NCBI GenBank assembly: GCA_019634165.1
Contig: JAHQVT010000007.1
Span: forward strand, 1-64,000
Direction: 5' to 3'
Length of the DNA stretch: 64,000 nt
Origin: Rhodospirillales bacterium
GTDB lineage: Bacteria; Pseudomonadota; Alphaproteobacteria; Rhodospirillales; Thalassospiraceae
In this document: positions 36,730-45,806 of the stretch, piece after piece
Numbering within the stretch: position 1 is the first letter of the stretch
How the letters are laid out: every line of letters begins with the position of its first letter
The notes under the pieces: generated by a model
Seen by the model: the letters and a program-made list of their open reading frames with translations, nothing else
Told to the model about the DNA's origin: nothing
Database searches by the model: none
Position numbers and translations under genes: made by a program

Positions 36730-37407
36730 ATGACCTCATTTAAAACCGACGCTAAACAAGACCGTCATGTCGGTATAAAATCCGCAGGAAACGGGGCACA
36801 TAAGGCCGCAATTCGTCAGGAAAACGAAGAACAAATTCTGGCCGCAGCCGAACAGGTTTTTGCCGATTATGGCTTCAAGGGTGCGACCACCGCCCGCATT
36901 GCTGAAATGGCCAATGTTCCCAAGGCCAATGTGCATTATTATTTCAGCACCAAAGAAGTGATCTATCGCCGCATCATGGAAGATGTCTGTGATCACTGGC
37001 TACAAGCGGCCATGACATTTGACAACAGCGCTGATCCGGCCGTCATCCTGCGCGGTTATATCGAAGCCAAGATGGATTTATCACGTGCGCGCCCGTATGG
37101 CTCGCGTCTTTGGGCCCATGAGATCATCCGTGGTGCCAAGTTTTCGTCTGATTATATTTCGACCACGGTCAAAGACTGGCTTGATAGCCGGGTTGTCGTG
37201 ATTAAGGGCTGGATCGCCGAAGGCAAGATGGATGACATCGAACCCTATTCACTGATGTATATGATCTTTGCCACCACCCAGCATTACGCCGATTTCGGTC
37301 GCCAGATCGAGATTTTTAACGACAACCGTCCCTTAAGCGAAGAACAGTTCGCCGAGGCAAAAGAAAATGTCGTTCGGATCATCCTTAAGGGCGTTGGACT
37401 GAGATAA
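36730..37407 (+). CDS. rutR: TetR-family pyrimidine-utilisation regulator RutR
   Basis: 225 aa. An N-terminal TetR helix-turn-helix (about 33-80; FADYGFKGATTARIAEMANVP, then NVHYYFSTKE) is followed by a RutR-type ligand domain including RARPYGSRLWAHEIIRGA. RutR binds uracil or thymine and releases its operators. It is divergent from the aminotransferase unit with two consensus-like operators between them, and a third site lies before the dihydropyrimidine dehydrogenase genes. It thus probably controls both pyrimidine units. Confidence 0.88.
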   Translation: MTSFKTDAKQDRHVGIKSAGNGAHKAAIRQENEEQILAAAEQVFADYGFKGATTARIAEMANVPKANVHYYFSTKEVIYRRIMEDVCDHWLQAAMTFDNSADPAVILRGYIEAKMDLSRARPYGSRLWAHEIIRGAKFSSDYISTTVKDWLDSRVVVIKGWIAEGKMDDIEPYSLMYMIFATTQHYADFGRQIEIFNDNRPLSEEQFAEAKENVVRIILKGVGLR

Positions 37408-37513
37408 CAGATGCTTTGAACGCCACCACCTATCCCCTACAGTTGGATAGTTGTAAATCTGCGCCCCACCACAAAGTTATAATAAAGAATAACTTAATGC
37501 TCAGAGGGCTCGC

Positions 37514-38371
37514 ATGGCAGGTAGAAAGCTTAACGGGAATGCCGCATTTTTCATTTTTGCGGCAGCATTCATTGCTGACTTTCTCCTTTTTCAGGGCAGA
37601 AGTGCCGCCACCGAACTGCAATCGCAAAAAAGCCAAACCACAGAAACACCCAGTGAATGCACAAAGCTAACCGTTGGTGGTGCCGATGGTTGGGAGCCGA
37701 TTACTTACATTAGTGAAGAAGGTCGGCACTTGGGTTTGGGAATTGATATTATTCAGGAATATGCCCGTAAACATGGTTTACGTGTTGAGTTAAAGCTCAA
37801 CCTTACCTGGACGCGTTCCCTGGACTTGCTTGAAGTTGGTGATCTGGATGTCATTGCCGGCGCATACTTTACAAAAGAACGCAACGAGACGTTCAAATAC
37901 AGCGTTCCCTTTACCGATGACGATATTGTTGTGTTCCAACACAAGGACAACCGCTTTGACGTCACCAGCATCCATGATCTGGTTGGTTTGCGCGGGGCAC
38001 GCCCGCAAGGGGGAAGCTACGGCGACTATGTCGACACCTATGCCCAGAACAATCTGGATATGATCTTTTCACCAACCGGCAATCGGATATTTTACACCCT
38101 GATCAATGACCGTGTCGATTACGTCATGCTGGGTCTTTATGACGGACTGGCAAACATTTATCGCGATCAGCATGAAAATATCATCATCCCCATAGAACCA
38201 CCGCTGTTGCGCAACGAAGTCCATCTCATGTTTTCGCGCAAAAGTCCGTGCGTAGAACATGTTGCCAATATCGACCTTCTAGTTTCCGAACTTTCTGAAA
38301 ATGGCAAGCTTGACCGCTGGACCACGGCGCACCTGCGAAATGCCATTCCCGAGCCTGAAACTAATAGGTAA
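37514..38371 (+). CDS. Periplasmic amino-acid-binding-like protein (SBP family 3)
   Basis: 285 aa. The N-terminus has a hydrophobic signal segment (about 11-33). Residues 48-270 follow the family 3 solute-binding fold (GWEPITYISEEGRHLGLGIDII, DLDVIAGAYFTKERNE, VDYVMLGLYDG). An AGAGGG site precedes the ATG. No transporter genes accompany it, so it may be an orphan sensor-like or scavenging protein. It sits between rutR and the carbamoyl amidohydrolase but shows no clear link to pyrimidines. Confidence 0.7.
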   Translation: MAGRKLNGNAAFFIFAAAFIADFLLFQGRSAATELQSQKSQTTETPSECTKLTVGGADGWEPITYISEEGRHLGLGIDIIQEYARKHGLRVELKLNLTWTRSLDLLEVGDLDVIAGAYFTKERNETFKYSVPFTDDDIVVFQHKDNRFDVTSIHDLVGLRGARPQGGSYGDYVDTYAQNNLDMIFSPTGNRIFYTLINDRVDYVMLGLYDGLANIYRDQHENIIIPIEPPLLRNEVHLMFSRKSPCVEHVANIDLLVSELSENGKLDRWTTAHLRNAIPEPETNR

Positions 38372-38556
38372 CTCTTACATACATGCAGCTTGTCAGCTTC
38401 AAACCGCCCTGTAATTGCCGGTCGACAAATTTAATCGTTTGCAAAATCAACGACCCGGAAAATGAAAAAGCAGGACGGAATAAATCCGCCCTGCTTTGAG
38501 GTGACTGTTTGGGGCAGTCACCCTAAAAATGGGTCACGGCAGAAATGTAAGAGTTA
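38369..38556. repeat. 12-bp inverted repeat spanning two convergent stop codons
   Basis: TAACTCTTACAT at 38369-38380 begins with the TAA stop of the binding-protein gene. Its exact complement ATGTAAGAGTTA at 38545-38556 ends with the stop of the leftward amidohydrolase. Two smaller hairpins lie inside. Confidence 0.75.
38467..38522. terminator. Tandem hairpins between convergent genes
   Basis: The first hairpin is AAAGCAGGACGGA/TCCGCCCTGCTTT (38468-38497, one mismatch), flanked by A and T runs. The second is GGTGACTG/CAGTCACC (38500-38522). Together they probably stop transcripts from both sides. Confidence 0.65.
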
Positions 38557-39831
38557 GTCGGATTTCGCCATAACCGTTTCATCGGCCTTGGCCAAAACCG
38601 CACTCAAAAGAACCTGCCCACCGGCATCGGACCAGTGTTTGTGAACTTCTTCGATTTCGTTATGCGAAATGCCATCAACACATGGGATGAAGATCATCGC
38701 AGTTGGGCACACTTGCGCAAGATAACAAGCATCATGCCCGGCCCCCGATACGATTTCCCGTGCAGAGAAACCACCAAGTTCAGCCCCCTTACGCACCGCA
38801 TCGACACATGATTTATCGAACGGCACAGGTGCGTAATAGAATATCTGCTCAAGTTCGGTCTCAAGGCCGATGTCACTGGTGATTTTTTCAATCCCTTCAC
38901 GCAGCGCCTTGTCCATATCGGCCAGCACCGCATCATCAGGATGGCGGAAATCAACGGTCAGAAAAACATGACCGGGGATGACATTGCGTGAATTTGGATG
39001 GATTTGCATCATGCCAACGGTGGCACAGGCAAGCGGGGATCGATCCAGACCAATTTTATTGACCAGATCAATAATCCGAGCAGCCCCCAGCAACGCATCC
39101 TTACGGGTTTTCATCGGGGTCGGACCAGCGTGGGCTTCAACCCCGGTCAGGTTGACTTCATACCAACGCTGTCCTTGGGCATCGGTCACAATCCCAACAT
39201 CTTTGCCTTCATCTTCAAGGATCGGTCCCTGTTCGATATGGGCTTCGAAATATGCCCCCATCGGATGGGCATCAATGGTCGGTTCATCCGGGCCCATATA
39301 GCCAATGCGAGTCAACTCCTCGCCCATGGTTTTGCCATCGACATCGGCGCGCGAATGACCGTATTCAAGATCAAACACCTTGGCAAACACACCAGATGAC
39401 ACCATCGCCGGGGCAAAGCGCGATCCTTCTTCGTTGGTCCAGCAAACCACTTCAAGCGGGGCTTCGGTTTCGTATTTGGCTTCATTAAGGGTACGAATGA
39501 CTTCAAGCCCCGTCAGAACACCATAAACACCATCATATTTCCCGCCGGTTGGCTGGCTATCAAGGTGGCTTCCCATGACAACCGGTGGCAGGTCGGGATT
39601 TTTGCCTTCACGACGGGCAAAGATGTTGCCCATCTTATCAATGCGGATCGAACAGCCTTCGGCTTCGCACCATTTGATGAACAAATCGCGGCTTTCACGG
39701 TCAAGATCGGTCAAAGCCAGACGGCAGACACCATCCTTGGCGGTTTTGCCGATTTTGGCCATTTCCATCAGGCTATCCCAAAGGCGATCCCCATCGATCG
39801 ACAGATTACGGACACTGGGCTGGACAGTCAT
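38554..39831 (-). CDS. M20-family N-carbamoyl amino acid amidohydrolase (HyuC/PydC-like)
   Basis: 425 aa metallo-amidohydrolase. Metal ligands are visible in MGSHLDSQPTGGKYDG, TNEEGSRF, EAHIEQGP and the C-terminal GISHNEIE, the pattern of the allantoate/N-carbamoyl-L-amino acid hydrolase subfamily. It follows preA in the same direction, so it is probably the third gene of the preT-preA unit, and beta-ureidopropionase activity is likely. Because a nitrilase-type beta-ureidopropionase is also present, it may instead favour N-carbamoyl-3-aminoisobutyrate or another ureido acid. Allantoate hydrolase is less likely in this context. Confidence 0.83.
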   Translation of the reverse strand: MTVQPSVRNLSIDGDRLWDSLMEMAKIGKTAKDGVCRLALTDLDRESRDLFIKWCEAEGCSIRIDKMGNIFARREGKNPDLPPVVMGSHLDSQPTGGKYDGVYGVLTGLEVIRTLNEAKYETEAPLEVVCWTNEEGSRFAPAMVSSGVFAKVFDLEYGHSRADVDGKTMGEELTRIGYMGPDEPTIDAHPMGAYFEAHIEQGPILEDEGKDVGIVTDAQGQRWYEVNLTGVEAHAGPTPMKTRKDALLGAARIIDLVNKIGLDRSPLACATVGMMQIHPNSRNVIPGHVFLTVDFRHPDDAVLADMDKALREGIEKITSDIGLETELEQIFYYAPVPFDKSCVDAVRKGAELGGFSAREIVSGAGHDACYLAQVCPTAMIFIPCVDGISHNEIEEVHKHWSDAGGQVLLSAVLAKADETVMAKSD

Positions 39832-39952
39832 TATTCAATCCTCTGTAGAAGGTGGCGCAGCTAGCAAGGGTGGCACGGGCGACTTTGGGGTATTATGCGG
39901 ATGCAAAACATCACGCTGCCTTATGGTCACCCGCACCGGGTGCACTGATAGC

Positions 39953-41230
39953 TTATTCAGCAGCGTGGCTCATTGGGTTCAACGGATGTTCTGGCCACGT
40001 CATTGGCGGCTTGTCGGTTTTAACCGGTTCCATCGTGATACAATCTGGGACCGGGCAAATGTGATAGCAAAGGTTACAGCCAACACATTCTTCGTCGACT
40101 ACCTCGAACACGCGCCCGCCTTCGGGCTTGTTGGTCATGGTGATCGCCTGATGGGATGTATCTTCACAGGCGATATGGCAACGGCCACATTCGATACAAT
40201 TGTCGGGATTGATCACCGCCTTTGTATCGTAGTTCATATTCAGCTCGTTCCAGTCGGCAACCTGTGGAACAGCGGCACGGGTGAATTGATCGACACTGGT
40301 GTAACCCTTGTCATCCATCCACTGGCTCATGCCATCAATCAGGTCGTCAACCACGCGGAAACCATAGATCATCGCCGCAGTACAAACCTGAACCGCATTT
40401 GATCCCAGCGCCATGAACTCAACCGCGTCTTTCCATGTGGTGATGCCACCAATACCGGAAATCTCAAGGTTCTGGGTTTCTGGCGTGCGGGCAATTTCAG
40501 CCACCATGTTCAGTGCAATCGGTTTAACAGCCGATCCGCAATAACCACCATGTGTGCCTTTGCCATCAACAACCGGTTCGGGGACCATATTGTCGATATC
40601 CACCGAAATGATCGAGTTAACGGTGTTAATCAACGACACCGCATCTGCCCCGCCCTTATAGGCGGCTTCGGCCGACCAAAGGATATTGGTGATGTTTGGC
40701 GTTAGTTTGGTAAAGACCGGAATATCCACCGCTTCCTTGACCCAACGGGTGACCTGTTCAACCATTTCGGGCACCTGCCCAATGGCCGATCCCATGCCGC
40801 GTTCGCACATGCCGTGCGGGCAACCAAGGTTAAGCTCAAGACCATGCACACCGCTTTCGGCGATTTGCTGGGCAAGGTCTTTCCAAATTTTTTCTTCGAT
40901 CGGGGCCATCATCGATCCGATGATGACGTGATCAGGATATTCGACGCGGCATTCGCGGATTTCCTGAAGATTGACCGCCAACGGACGATCAGAAATCAGT
41001 TCGATATTGTTGATGCCCAAAAGACGGCGGTTCTGATCGTGATGCGCACCATAGCGCGACGAGACGTTGATCACGGGTGGATCAATGCCAAGGGTTTTCC
41101 AGACAACCCCGCCCCAGCCTGCCTCAAAGGCACGCACGACGTTGTATTTTTTGTCCGTCGGCGGTGCGGATGCCAGCCAGAACGGGTTTAGTGAATCGAT
41201 CCCGGCAATTTTGCAGCTTAGATCAGCCAT
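39953..41230 (-). CDS. preA: NAD-dependent dihydropyrimidine dehydrogenase subunit PreA
   Basis: 425 aa. The N-terminal FMN-binding TIM barrel resembles dihydroorotate dehydrogenase and contains the active-site segment NLGCPHGMCERGMGSA. The C-terminus carries two ferredoxin-type 4Fe-4S motifs (CIECGRCHIAC and CVGCNLCYHIC). With PreT it reduces uracil and thymine to dihydropyrimidines using NADH. AGGGAG precedes the ATG, 25 bases after preT. The last residues (about 405-425) form a short hydrophilic tail. Confidence 0.93.
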   Translation of the reverse strand: MADLSCKIAGIDSLNPFWLASAPPTDKKYNVVRAFEAGWGGVVWKTLGIDPPVINVSSRYGAHHDQNRRLLGINNIELISDRPLAVNLQEIRECRVEYPDHVIIGSMMAPIEEKIWKDLAQQIAESGVHGLELNLGCPHGMCERGMGSAIGQVPEMVEQVTRWVKEAVDIPVFTKLTPNITNILWSAEAAYKGGADAVSLINTVNSIISVDIDNMVPEPVVDGKGTHGGYCGSAVKPIALNMVAEIARTPETQNLEISGIGGITTWKDAVEFMALGSNAVQVCTAAMIYGFRVVDDLIDGMSQWMDDKGYTSVDQFTRAAVPQVADWNELNMNYDTKAVINPDNCIECGRCHIACEDTSHQAITMTNKPEGGRVFEVVDEECVGCNLCYHICPVPDCITMEPVKTDKPPMTWPEHPLNPMSHAAE

Positions 41231-41255
41231 TTTTCTCTCTCCCTTTGCTGGCGTT

Positions 41256-42617
41256 TCAGGCGGATTTCAGGAATGCATCAATGGCGATGGCGGCTTGTTT
41301 GCCGTCCTCGACCGATTGCACGGTCAAATCTTCGCCGCTTTTGATGCAGTCCCCACCGGCGAATACGCCCGGGGCGGTTGTCTGATACGTCTCATCGACC
41401 ACGATTTTGCCGCCAGTAATCTCCATCCCGGCAAGGTCATCGGTTTTGATTTTCTGTCCGATGGCCTTCAAAATCTGATCTGCAGGCACGTCAAATGTTT
41501 CCCCCGTGCCAACCAGTTTGCCGCTGGCATCAAGTTCGGTCTTTTCAAACGACATGCCCATCAGCTTGCCATTGGCCTTGATCGCAACCGGCTTGGCCCA
41601 ATAGCGCACAACAACACCATTGGTTTTCGCCAAATCCTGTTCGAACTCGGTCGCAGACATGTTTTCTGCACCGCGGCGGTAGACAAGGGTGACTTCCTCA
41701 GCCCCCAGACGCTTGGCCTGAACGGCGGCATCAATTGCGGTATTGCCACCGCCAATGACGATCACGTTGTTGCCAACCGGCATGTCGGATTTCGGTTCGG
41801 TCTGACGGAGTTGTTCGATGAATTTGATTGCGTCATCAACACCGGGGAATTCTTCGCCCTTAAGGCCAAGGTTATTGGTCGATCCAAGACCAACACCGAC
41901 AAACACGGCATCATAGGAATCCTGCAACGCCGCAATGCTGATGTCCTTGCCAAGCGCCTTGTTATATTCGATGCGAATACCGCCAATTCCCAGCAGGAAT
42001 TCAACTTCGCGCTGGGCGAAATCATTGGTCATCTTATATGCGGCCAAGCCATATTCGTTTAAGCCGCCCGGCTTGGCCTTGGCTTCAAATACCGTCACAT
42101 TGTGGCCGAGCATGGCCGCACGGTGCGCACAGGAAAGTCCGGCGGGTCCGGCACCAATCACGGCAATGTTTTTGCCGGTTTCAGCTGCACGTTTGAACGG
42201 ATGGGGCAAATCTTCGCGGGCCATCAAATGATCGACGGCGAAACGCTGCAAGCTGCCAATTTCAACGGCGGTGTCTTCGGCGACATTGCGCACACAGGCC
42301 TGTTCGCACAAAACTTCAGTCGGGCAAGCCCGGGCACAGGTGCCACCCATGATGTTGGCTGACAAAATGGTTTTTGCCGCACCATCAGGATTGGCAGTGC
42401 TGATTTTGCGGATGAAGCTTGGAATATCAATCGATGTTGGGCACGCGGTGACACAAGGGGCATCATAGCAATACAGGCAGCGATTGCTTTCTGCCATTGC
42501 CTGTAGCGTGGAATAAGCCGGATGCAGATCGGAAAATCCGTCACCTGCGTCATTGTGGCCGATACCACCGTGAACGGCACCGGATTTGCGAGCTTGCTTG
42601 GCCTGCAAGTTGGTCAT
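41256..42617 (-). CDS. preT: Dihydropyrimidine dehydrogenase subunit PreT
   Basis: 453 aa from the ATG at 42617, chosen for its GGGAG site; the frame is open 34 codons further. The N-terminal cysteine region (CLYCYDAPCVTACP; GGTCARACPTEVLCEQAC) binds iron-sulfur clusters. It is followed by an FAD motif (IGAGPAGLSCAHRA) and a NAD(P)H motif (VIGGGNTAIDAA). It passes electrons from NADH to PreA. The unit preT-preA-hyuC has a roughly 300-base leader if transcription begins at the RutR-like site near 42.94 kb. Confidence 0.92.
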   Translation of the reverse strand: MTNLQAKQARKSGAVHGGIGHNDAGDGFSDLHPAYSTLQAMAESNRCLYCYDAPCVTACPTSIDIPSFIRKISTANPDGAAKTILSANIMGGTCARACPTEVLCEQACVRNVAEDTAVEIGSLQRFAVDHLMAREDLPHPFKRAAETGKNIAVIGAGPAGLSCAHRAAMLGHNVTVFEAKAKPGGLNEYGLAAYKMTNDFAQREVEFLLGIGGIRIEYNKALGKDISIAALQDSYDAVFVGVGLGSTNNLGLKGEEFPGVDDAIKFIEQLRQTEPKSDMPVGNNVIVIGGGNTAIDAAVQAKRLGAEEVTLVYRRGAENMSATEFEQDLAKTNGVVVRYWAKPVAIKANGKLMGMSFEKTELDASGKLVGTGETFDVPADQILKAIGQKIKTDDLAGMEITGGKIVVDETYQTTAPGVFAGGDCIKSGEDLTVQSVEDGKQAAIAIDAFLKSA

Positions 42618-42938
42618 TGGTTTTGTCTCCCTGCCAAAAAGGCGTCCTCTCCTGGCGTCATCGAGAGACAAAACAAGAATGCAAATACGGATCGACCAAC
42701 AGCCTGCATTTAATCCCAAAGGCGGGATCAGAATGAAATTATGGCGTAATGCGGACGGGCGCGGGCCCGACCAACTTTGGGTCTTCTCGTACTAACATTC
42801 TTGGCGTATCCGTCCGGCTTATGCCGGTTCCCAGTTGGGCTAGGACCCATAATCTGCCGTGCATTTATAGTTTCGGGGTTATCCCCGGTTGATTACACGT
42901 GCAGATGCCTCTCTCTGACGGAAACAGCATGTCCAATC

Positions 42939-42954
42939 CTGATCATTTGGTCAA
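42939..42954. promoter_or_regulatory. RutR-type operator 3, upstream of preT
   Basis: CTGATCATTTGGTCAA matches the RutR consensus at 12 of the 14 defined positions. On the minus strand its TTGACC could serve as a -35, with CATGCT 17 bases downstream as a weak -10, so RutR binding would block the preTA-hyuC promoter. Confidence 0.55.
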
Positions 42955-43164
42955 GATTAAAATTCAACAGGGAATTGATAAAATTCAATTCCAAGCCTTC
43001 ATCCCAAAAACCGCAGAGAACCGGGAAAATTAAACCACCCTCCTCATAGCGCCCAACAGTTTCCAGATCAGCCCTTTGAAATTTTTCGAAAGAAAATCGC
43101 CCAGTGCGATCAATTGTCATGATTTTTAATTAGGCAAATACACGCGACCATCAAAGAACGCCCA

Positions 43165-43176
43165 TTGATTAATCAA
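43165..43176. promoter_or_regulatory. 12-bp palindrome, possible operator
   Basis: TTGATTAATCAA is perfectly symmetric and lies about 390 bases before the universal stress protein gene. It resembles an FNR box but has a two-base instead of a four-base centre. The binding protein is unknown. Confidence 0.3.
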
Positions 43177-43557
43177 CACACGGAAAATCAACCACACCCG
43201 ATGGAATAACGGCGCAGATAACCGATCTGATCAGCCGGTTACTCGTACTTTTTTTCGATGTATTGGCAAAACTTTCCCTAAGGAACAGGTACCTTTCGGC
43301 GCGTTTTATTTTGTTTTAATATCAAAAACGCCACCCAAACAGATAAAACAAATAAACCAATTCAACTTTTTAGCGAAAATATTTCATTTTTATGTATCCT
43401 TTGTCTGGGTCGCCTCAACTGGCGGTAGGGGGAATGTATATCGGGGAAACCGTCGCACCGCCGTCATTGACCATCGCGATCAGGTGCAATTGAAAATATT
43501 GCATTGCGTGCCGAGGGAGGATCACCTGACAACTTAGTCTCTGATCAGGAGAAGCAC

Positions 43558-43992
43558 ATGACCGATCAGCCAATACTTGTAGGCTATGACGGAACTGATG
43601 CAGCACAGCGCGCCGTTGATTACGCCGGCAAACGCGCCTCAGCGGAAGGCTGTGCCATCCATCTGGTTTACGTTCTGGAATGGTCTCCATACAGCTTCCT
43701 GTCACCACAGGAACTTGAAGACCGCCACAAAAGACGATCAGAAGAACTCGAGCGGGCAGAACACACGCTTAAGCCCGCTCTTGATACTCTTGGAAAATTG
43801 AAGATTCCGGTTACTTCGGAGGTCCGCTACGGCCATTCCGGCGAACTGATCTGTGCGATTGCCAAAGAAAAGAACGCATCGCAGATCATTGTTGGTCGTA
43901 AAGGCGGTTCCGCGCTTGGCGCGCGGTTGCTGGGCAGTTTGCCTCTGACGCTGGTTCAGGCATCGCCTGTTCCGGTCACGGTCGTTCCGTAA
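43558..43992 (+). CDS. Universal stress protein (UspA family)
   Basis: 144 aa single-domain USP. The ATP-binding pattern G-2X-G-9X-G-S is present in [17 protein letters not shown] near the C-terminus, and [13 protein letters not shown] follows the first strand, so it belongs to the nucleotide-binding UspFG/MJ0577 type. GGAG lies seven bases before the ATG at 43558. It is followed after 28 bases by the AGCS symporter gene, so the two may be co-transcribed; USP genes often accompany secondary transporters. Confidence 0.9.
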   Translation: MTDQPILVGYDGTDAAQRAVDYAGKRASAEGCAIHLVYVLEWSPYSFLSPQELEDRHKRRSEELERAEHTLKPALDTLGKLKIPVTSEVRYGHSGELICAIAKEKNASQIIVGRKGGSALGARLLGSLPLTLVQASPVPVTVVP

Positions 43993-44020
43993 GGTAATCA
44001 CCATAAACCGGAGAAACTTC

Positions 44021-45541
44021 ATGTTCTGGAAAAAGACAGCAGCGGCCAGCGCCGTTGCAGTGATGTCTATGCTTCTGCCATTTGCCGCCACCGCGCAGGA
44101 AGCCAGCCTAGACGAGAAAATCAACCAAGCAATCGCCCCCATTTCAAATGTTATCGCCGGGTTCATGTTCTATTCGGTCCCGGTCGGCGGCACGGCCTTC
44201 CCGCTGATCGTGGGCTGGTTGGTGATCGCAGCTACCATTCTCACGCTTTATTTCGGATTTGTGCAGTTTCGCAAATTCGGTCACGCCATTTCACTGGTCA
44301 AAGGCGATTATTCCCATCCCGATGACGCAGGTGAAGTTTCACACTTTCAGGCCCTTGCCACCGCCCTATCAGGTACGGTTGGTTTGGGTAATATTGCCGG
44401 GGTTGCCGTCGCCGTTTCAATCGGCGGTCCGGGGGCGACATTCTGGATGATCCTTGCCGGGTTGCTTGGCATGGCGTCCAAATTTACCGAATGTACGCTC
44501 GGTGTTAAATACCGCAACGAATATGAAGATGGTCGGGTTTCAGGTGGCCCGATGTATTACCTGTCCAAGGGACTTGCAGAAAAAGGCAAGCCCGGTTTGG
44601 GTAAGGTCTTGGCTATTGTCTTTTCGGTTTGCTGTATTGGTGGCGCTGTAGGTGGCGGCAACATGTTTCAGGCCAATCAGGCCTTCCAGCAGATCGTCAA
44701 TGTGACGGGCGGGGATGAAAGCTTCCTAGCTGGATCAGGTTGGCTATTTGGTCTGGTGATGGCAATTGTTGTTGGTGTCGTGATCATTGGCGGCATTCAA
44801 TCCATCGCCAAAGTGACCGAAAAAGTCGTGCCTTTCATGGCGGTGATTTATGTTACGGCCGGGTTGGTCATTATCATCAGCAATATCAGCATGGTTGGCG
44901 ATGCCTTTGCACAGATCTTTATCGGGGCCTTTACCGGTGCAGGTGTTGCAGGCGGTGTTGTCGGCGCACTGATCCAAGGTTTCAAACGTGCGGCATTTTC
45001 CAACGAAGCAGGCATTGGCTCAGCCGCCATTGCCCATGCGGCCGTTCGGACCAAGGAACCCGTGACCGAAGGCTATGTTGCCCTGCTTGAACCGTTCATT
45101 GATACGGTTGTGATCTGCACCATGACGGCCCTTGTGATTACCATCAGTGGGGAATTGAATTCAGGCCTGACCGGTGTTGAATTGACCTCGGCTGCCTTCG
45201 CATCGGCCTTTACATGGTTCCCGCTGATCCTTGCACTGGCCGTGGTTTTATTTGCCTTTTCGACCATGCTGTCATGGTCTTACTACGGGCTTAAAAGTTG
45301 GACCTATCTTGTCGGTGAAGGCAAAGGCAAGGAGATCGTTTTCAAACTGTTCTTCTGCCTGTGTGTCATCGTCGGTGCGTCTATGAGCTTGGGTCCGGTG
45401 ATTGATTTCTCAGACTCAATGATCTTTGCCATGGCGATCCCCAACATCATCGGGCTTTATCTGTTGATGCCGGTCGTCCGCGGCGAGGTCAAACAGTATT
45501 GGGCCAAAATCGAAAGTGGCGAGATCAAAAAGGTCAAATAG
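44021..45541 (+). CDS. Sodium/alanine (amino acid) symporter, AGCS family
   Basis: 506 aa with about eleven membrane helices. The AGCS signatures [22 protein letters not shown] and [21 protein letters not shown] are present. It imports alanine, glycine or related small amino acids with sodium. The first 26 residues resemble a Sec signal ([19 protein letters not shown] with ATAQE), so the mature protein may start after a cleaved or extra helix. It lies beside the pyrimidine genes, whose aminotransferase consumes beta-alanine and produces alanine; a substrate link is possible but unproven. Confidence 0.9.
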   Translation: MFWKKTAAASAVAVMSMLLPFAATAQEASLDEKINQAIAPISNVIAGFMFYSVPVGGTAFPLIVGWLVIAATILTLYFGFVQFRKFGHAISLVKGDYSHPDDAGEVSHFQALATALSGTVGLGNIAGVAVAVSIGGPGATFWMILAGLLGMASKFTECTLGVKYRNEYEDGRVSGGPMYYLSKGLAEKGKPGLGKVLAIVFSVCCIGGAVGGGNMFQANQAFQQIVNVTGGDESFLAGSGWLFGLVMAIVVGVVIIGGIQSIAKVTEKVVPFMAVIYVTAGLVIIISNISMVGDAFAQIFIGAFTGAGVAGGVVGALIQGFKRAAFSNEAGIGSAAIAHAAVRTKEPVTEGYVALLEPFIDTVVICTMTALVITISGELNSGLTGVELTSAAFASAFTWFPLILALAVVLFAFSTMLSWSYYGLKSWTYLVGEGKGKEIVFKLFFCLCVIVGASMSLGPVIDFSDSMIFAMAIPNIIGLYLLMPVVRGEVKQYWAKIESGEIKKVK

Positions 45542-45573
45542 ACCCATCTTTTGCCCACTTCTGGGACTGCAAC

Positions 45574-45608
45574 AAAACACCCCTGTCGCATCTGGCGGGG
45601 GTGTTTTT
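45574..45608 (+). terminator. Terminator after the symporter gene
   Basis: AAAACACCCC/GGGGTGTTTT stem followed directly by Ts, 33 bases after the stop. Confidence 0.85.
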
Positions 45609-45806
45609 CATCCTGCCCCAAAAGCCTGCTTTGCCGCCCTGCGCAGCTAGCATGGCTGCTGATCGTGCTGGTCCCTTTGCAATTTGGGTCAAATATGCGA
45701 TTTTAATCGGCAATAAGGGCGTCTCATGATATGAAGCGCGCCAAGCCCATATGAATTGGGCAACAGAGATTTCCCGCAGACGACCAATAGAAAAGACCCG
45801 CAAGTG

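Larger units (their letters stand above)
42618..43557. other. Long regulatory region between preT and the universal stress gene
   Basis: 940 bases without a clear gene. It contains a RutR-type site (42939-42954), a 12-bp palindrome (43165-43176) and AT-rich sequence around 43300-43390. A 75-codon leftward open frame (42893-43120) encodes a plausible but unrecognised peptide; it has no ribosome binding site and runs over the RutR site. Confidence 0.5.

Noticed and set aside
38554-39831. Allantoate amidohydrolase
   Set aside because: The M20 family motifs allow it, but there is no purine or allantoin gene nearby, while preTA directly precedes it.
42893-43120. Leftward 75-codon open frame in the preT upstream region
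   Set aside because: It has no ribosome binding site, matches nothing I know and runs through the RutR-type site; kept only as a note.
43165-43176. FNR box before the universal stress protein
   Set aside because: TTGATTAATCAA has two central bases instead of four, so it does not fit the FNR spacing; listed only as an unassigned palindrome.
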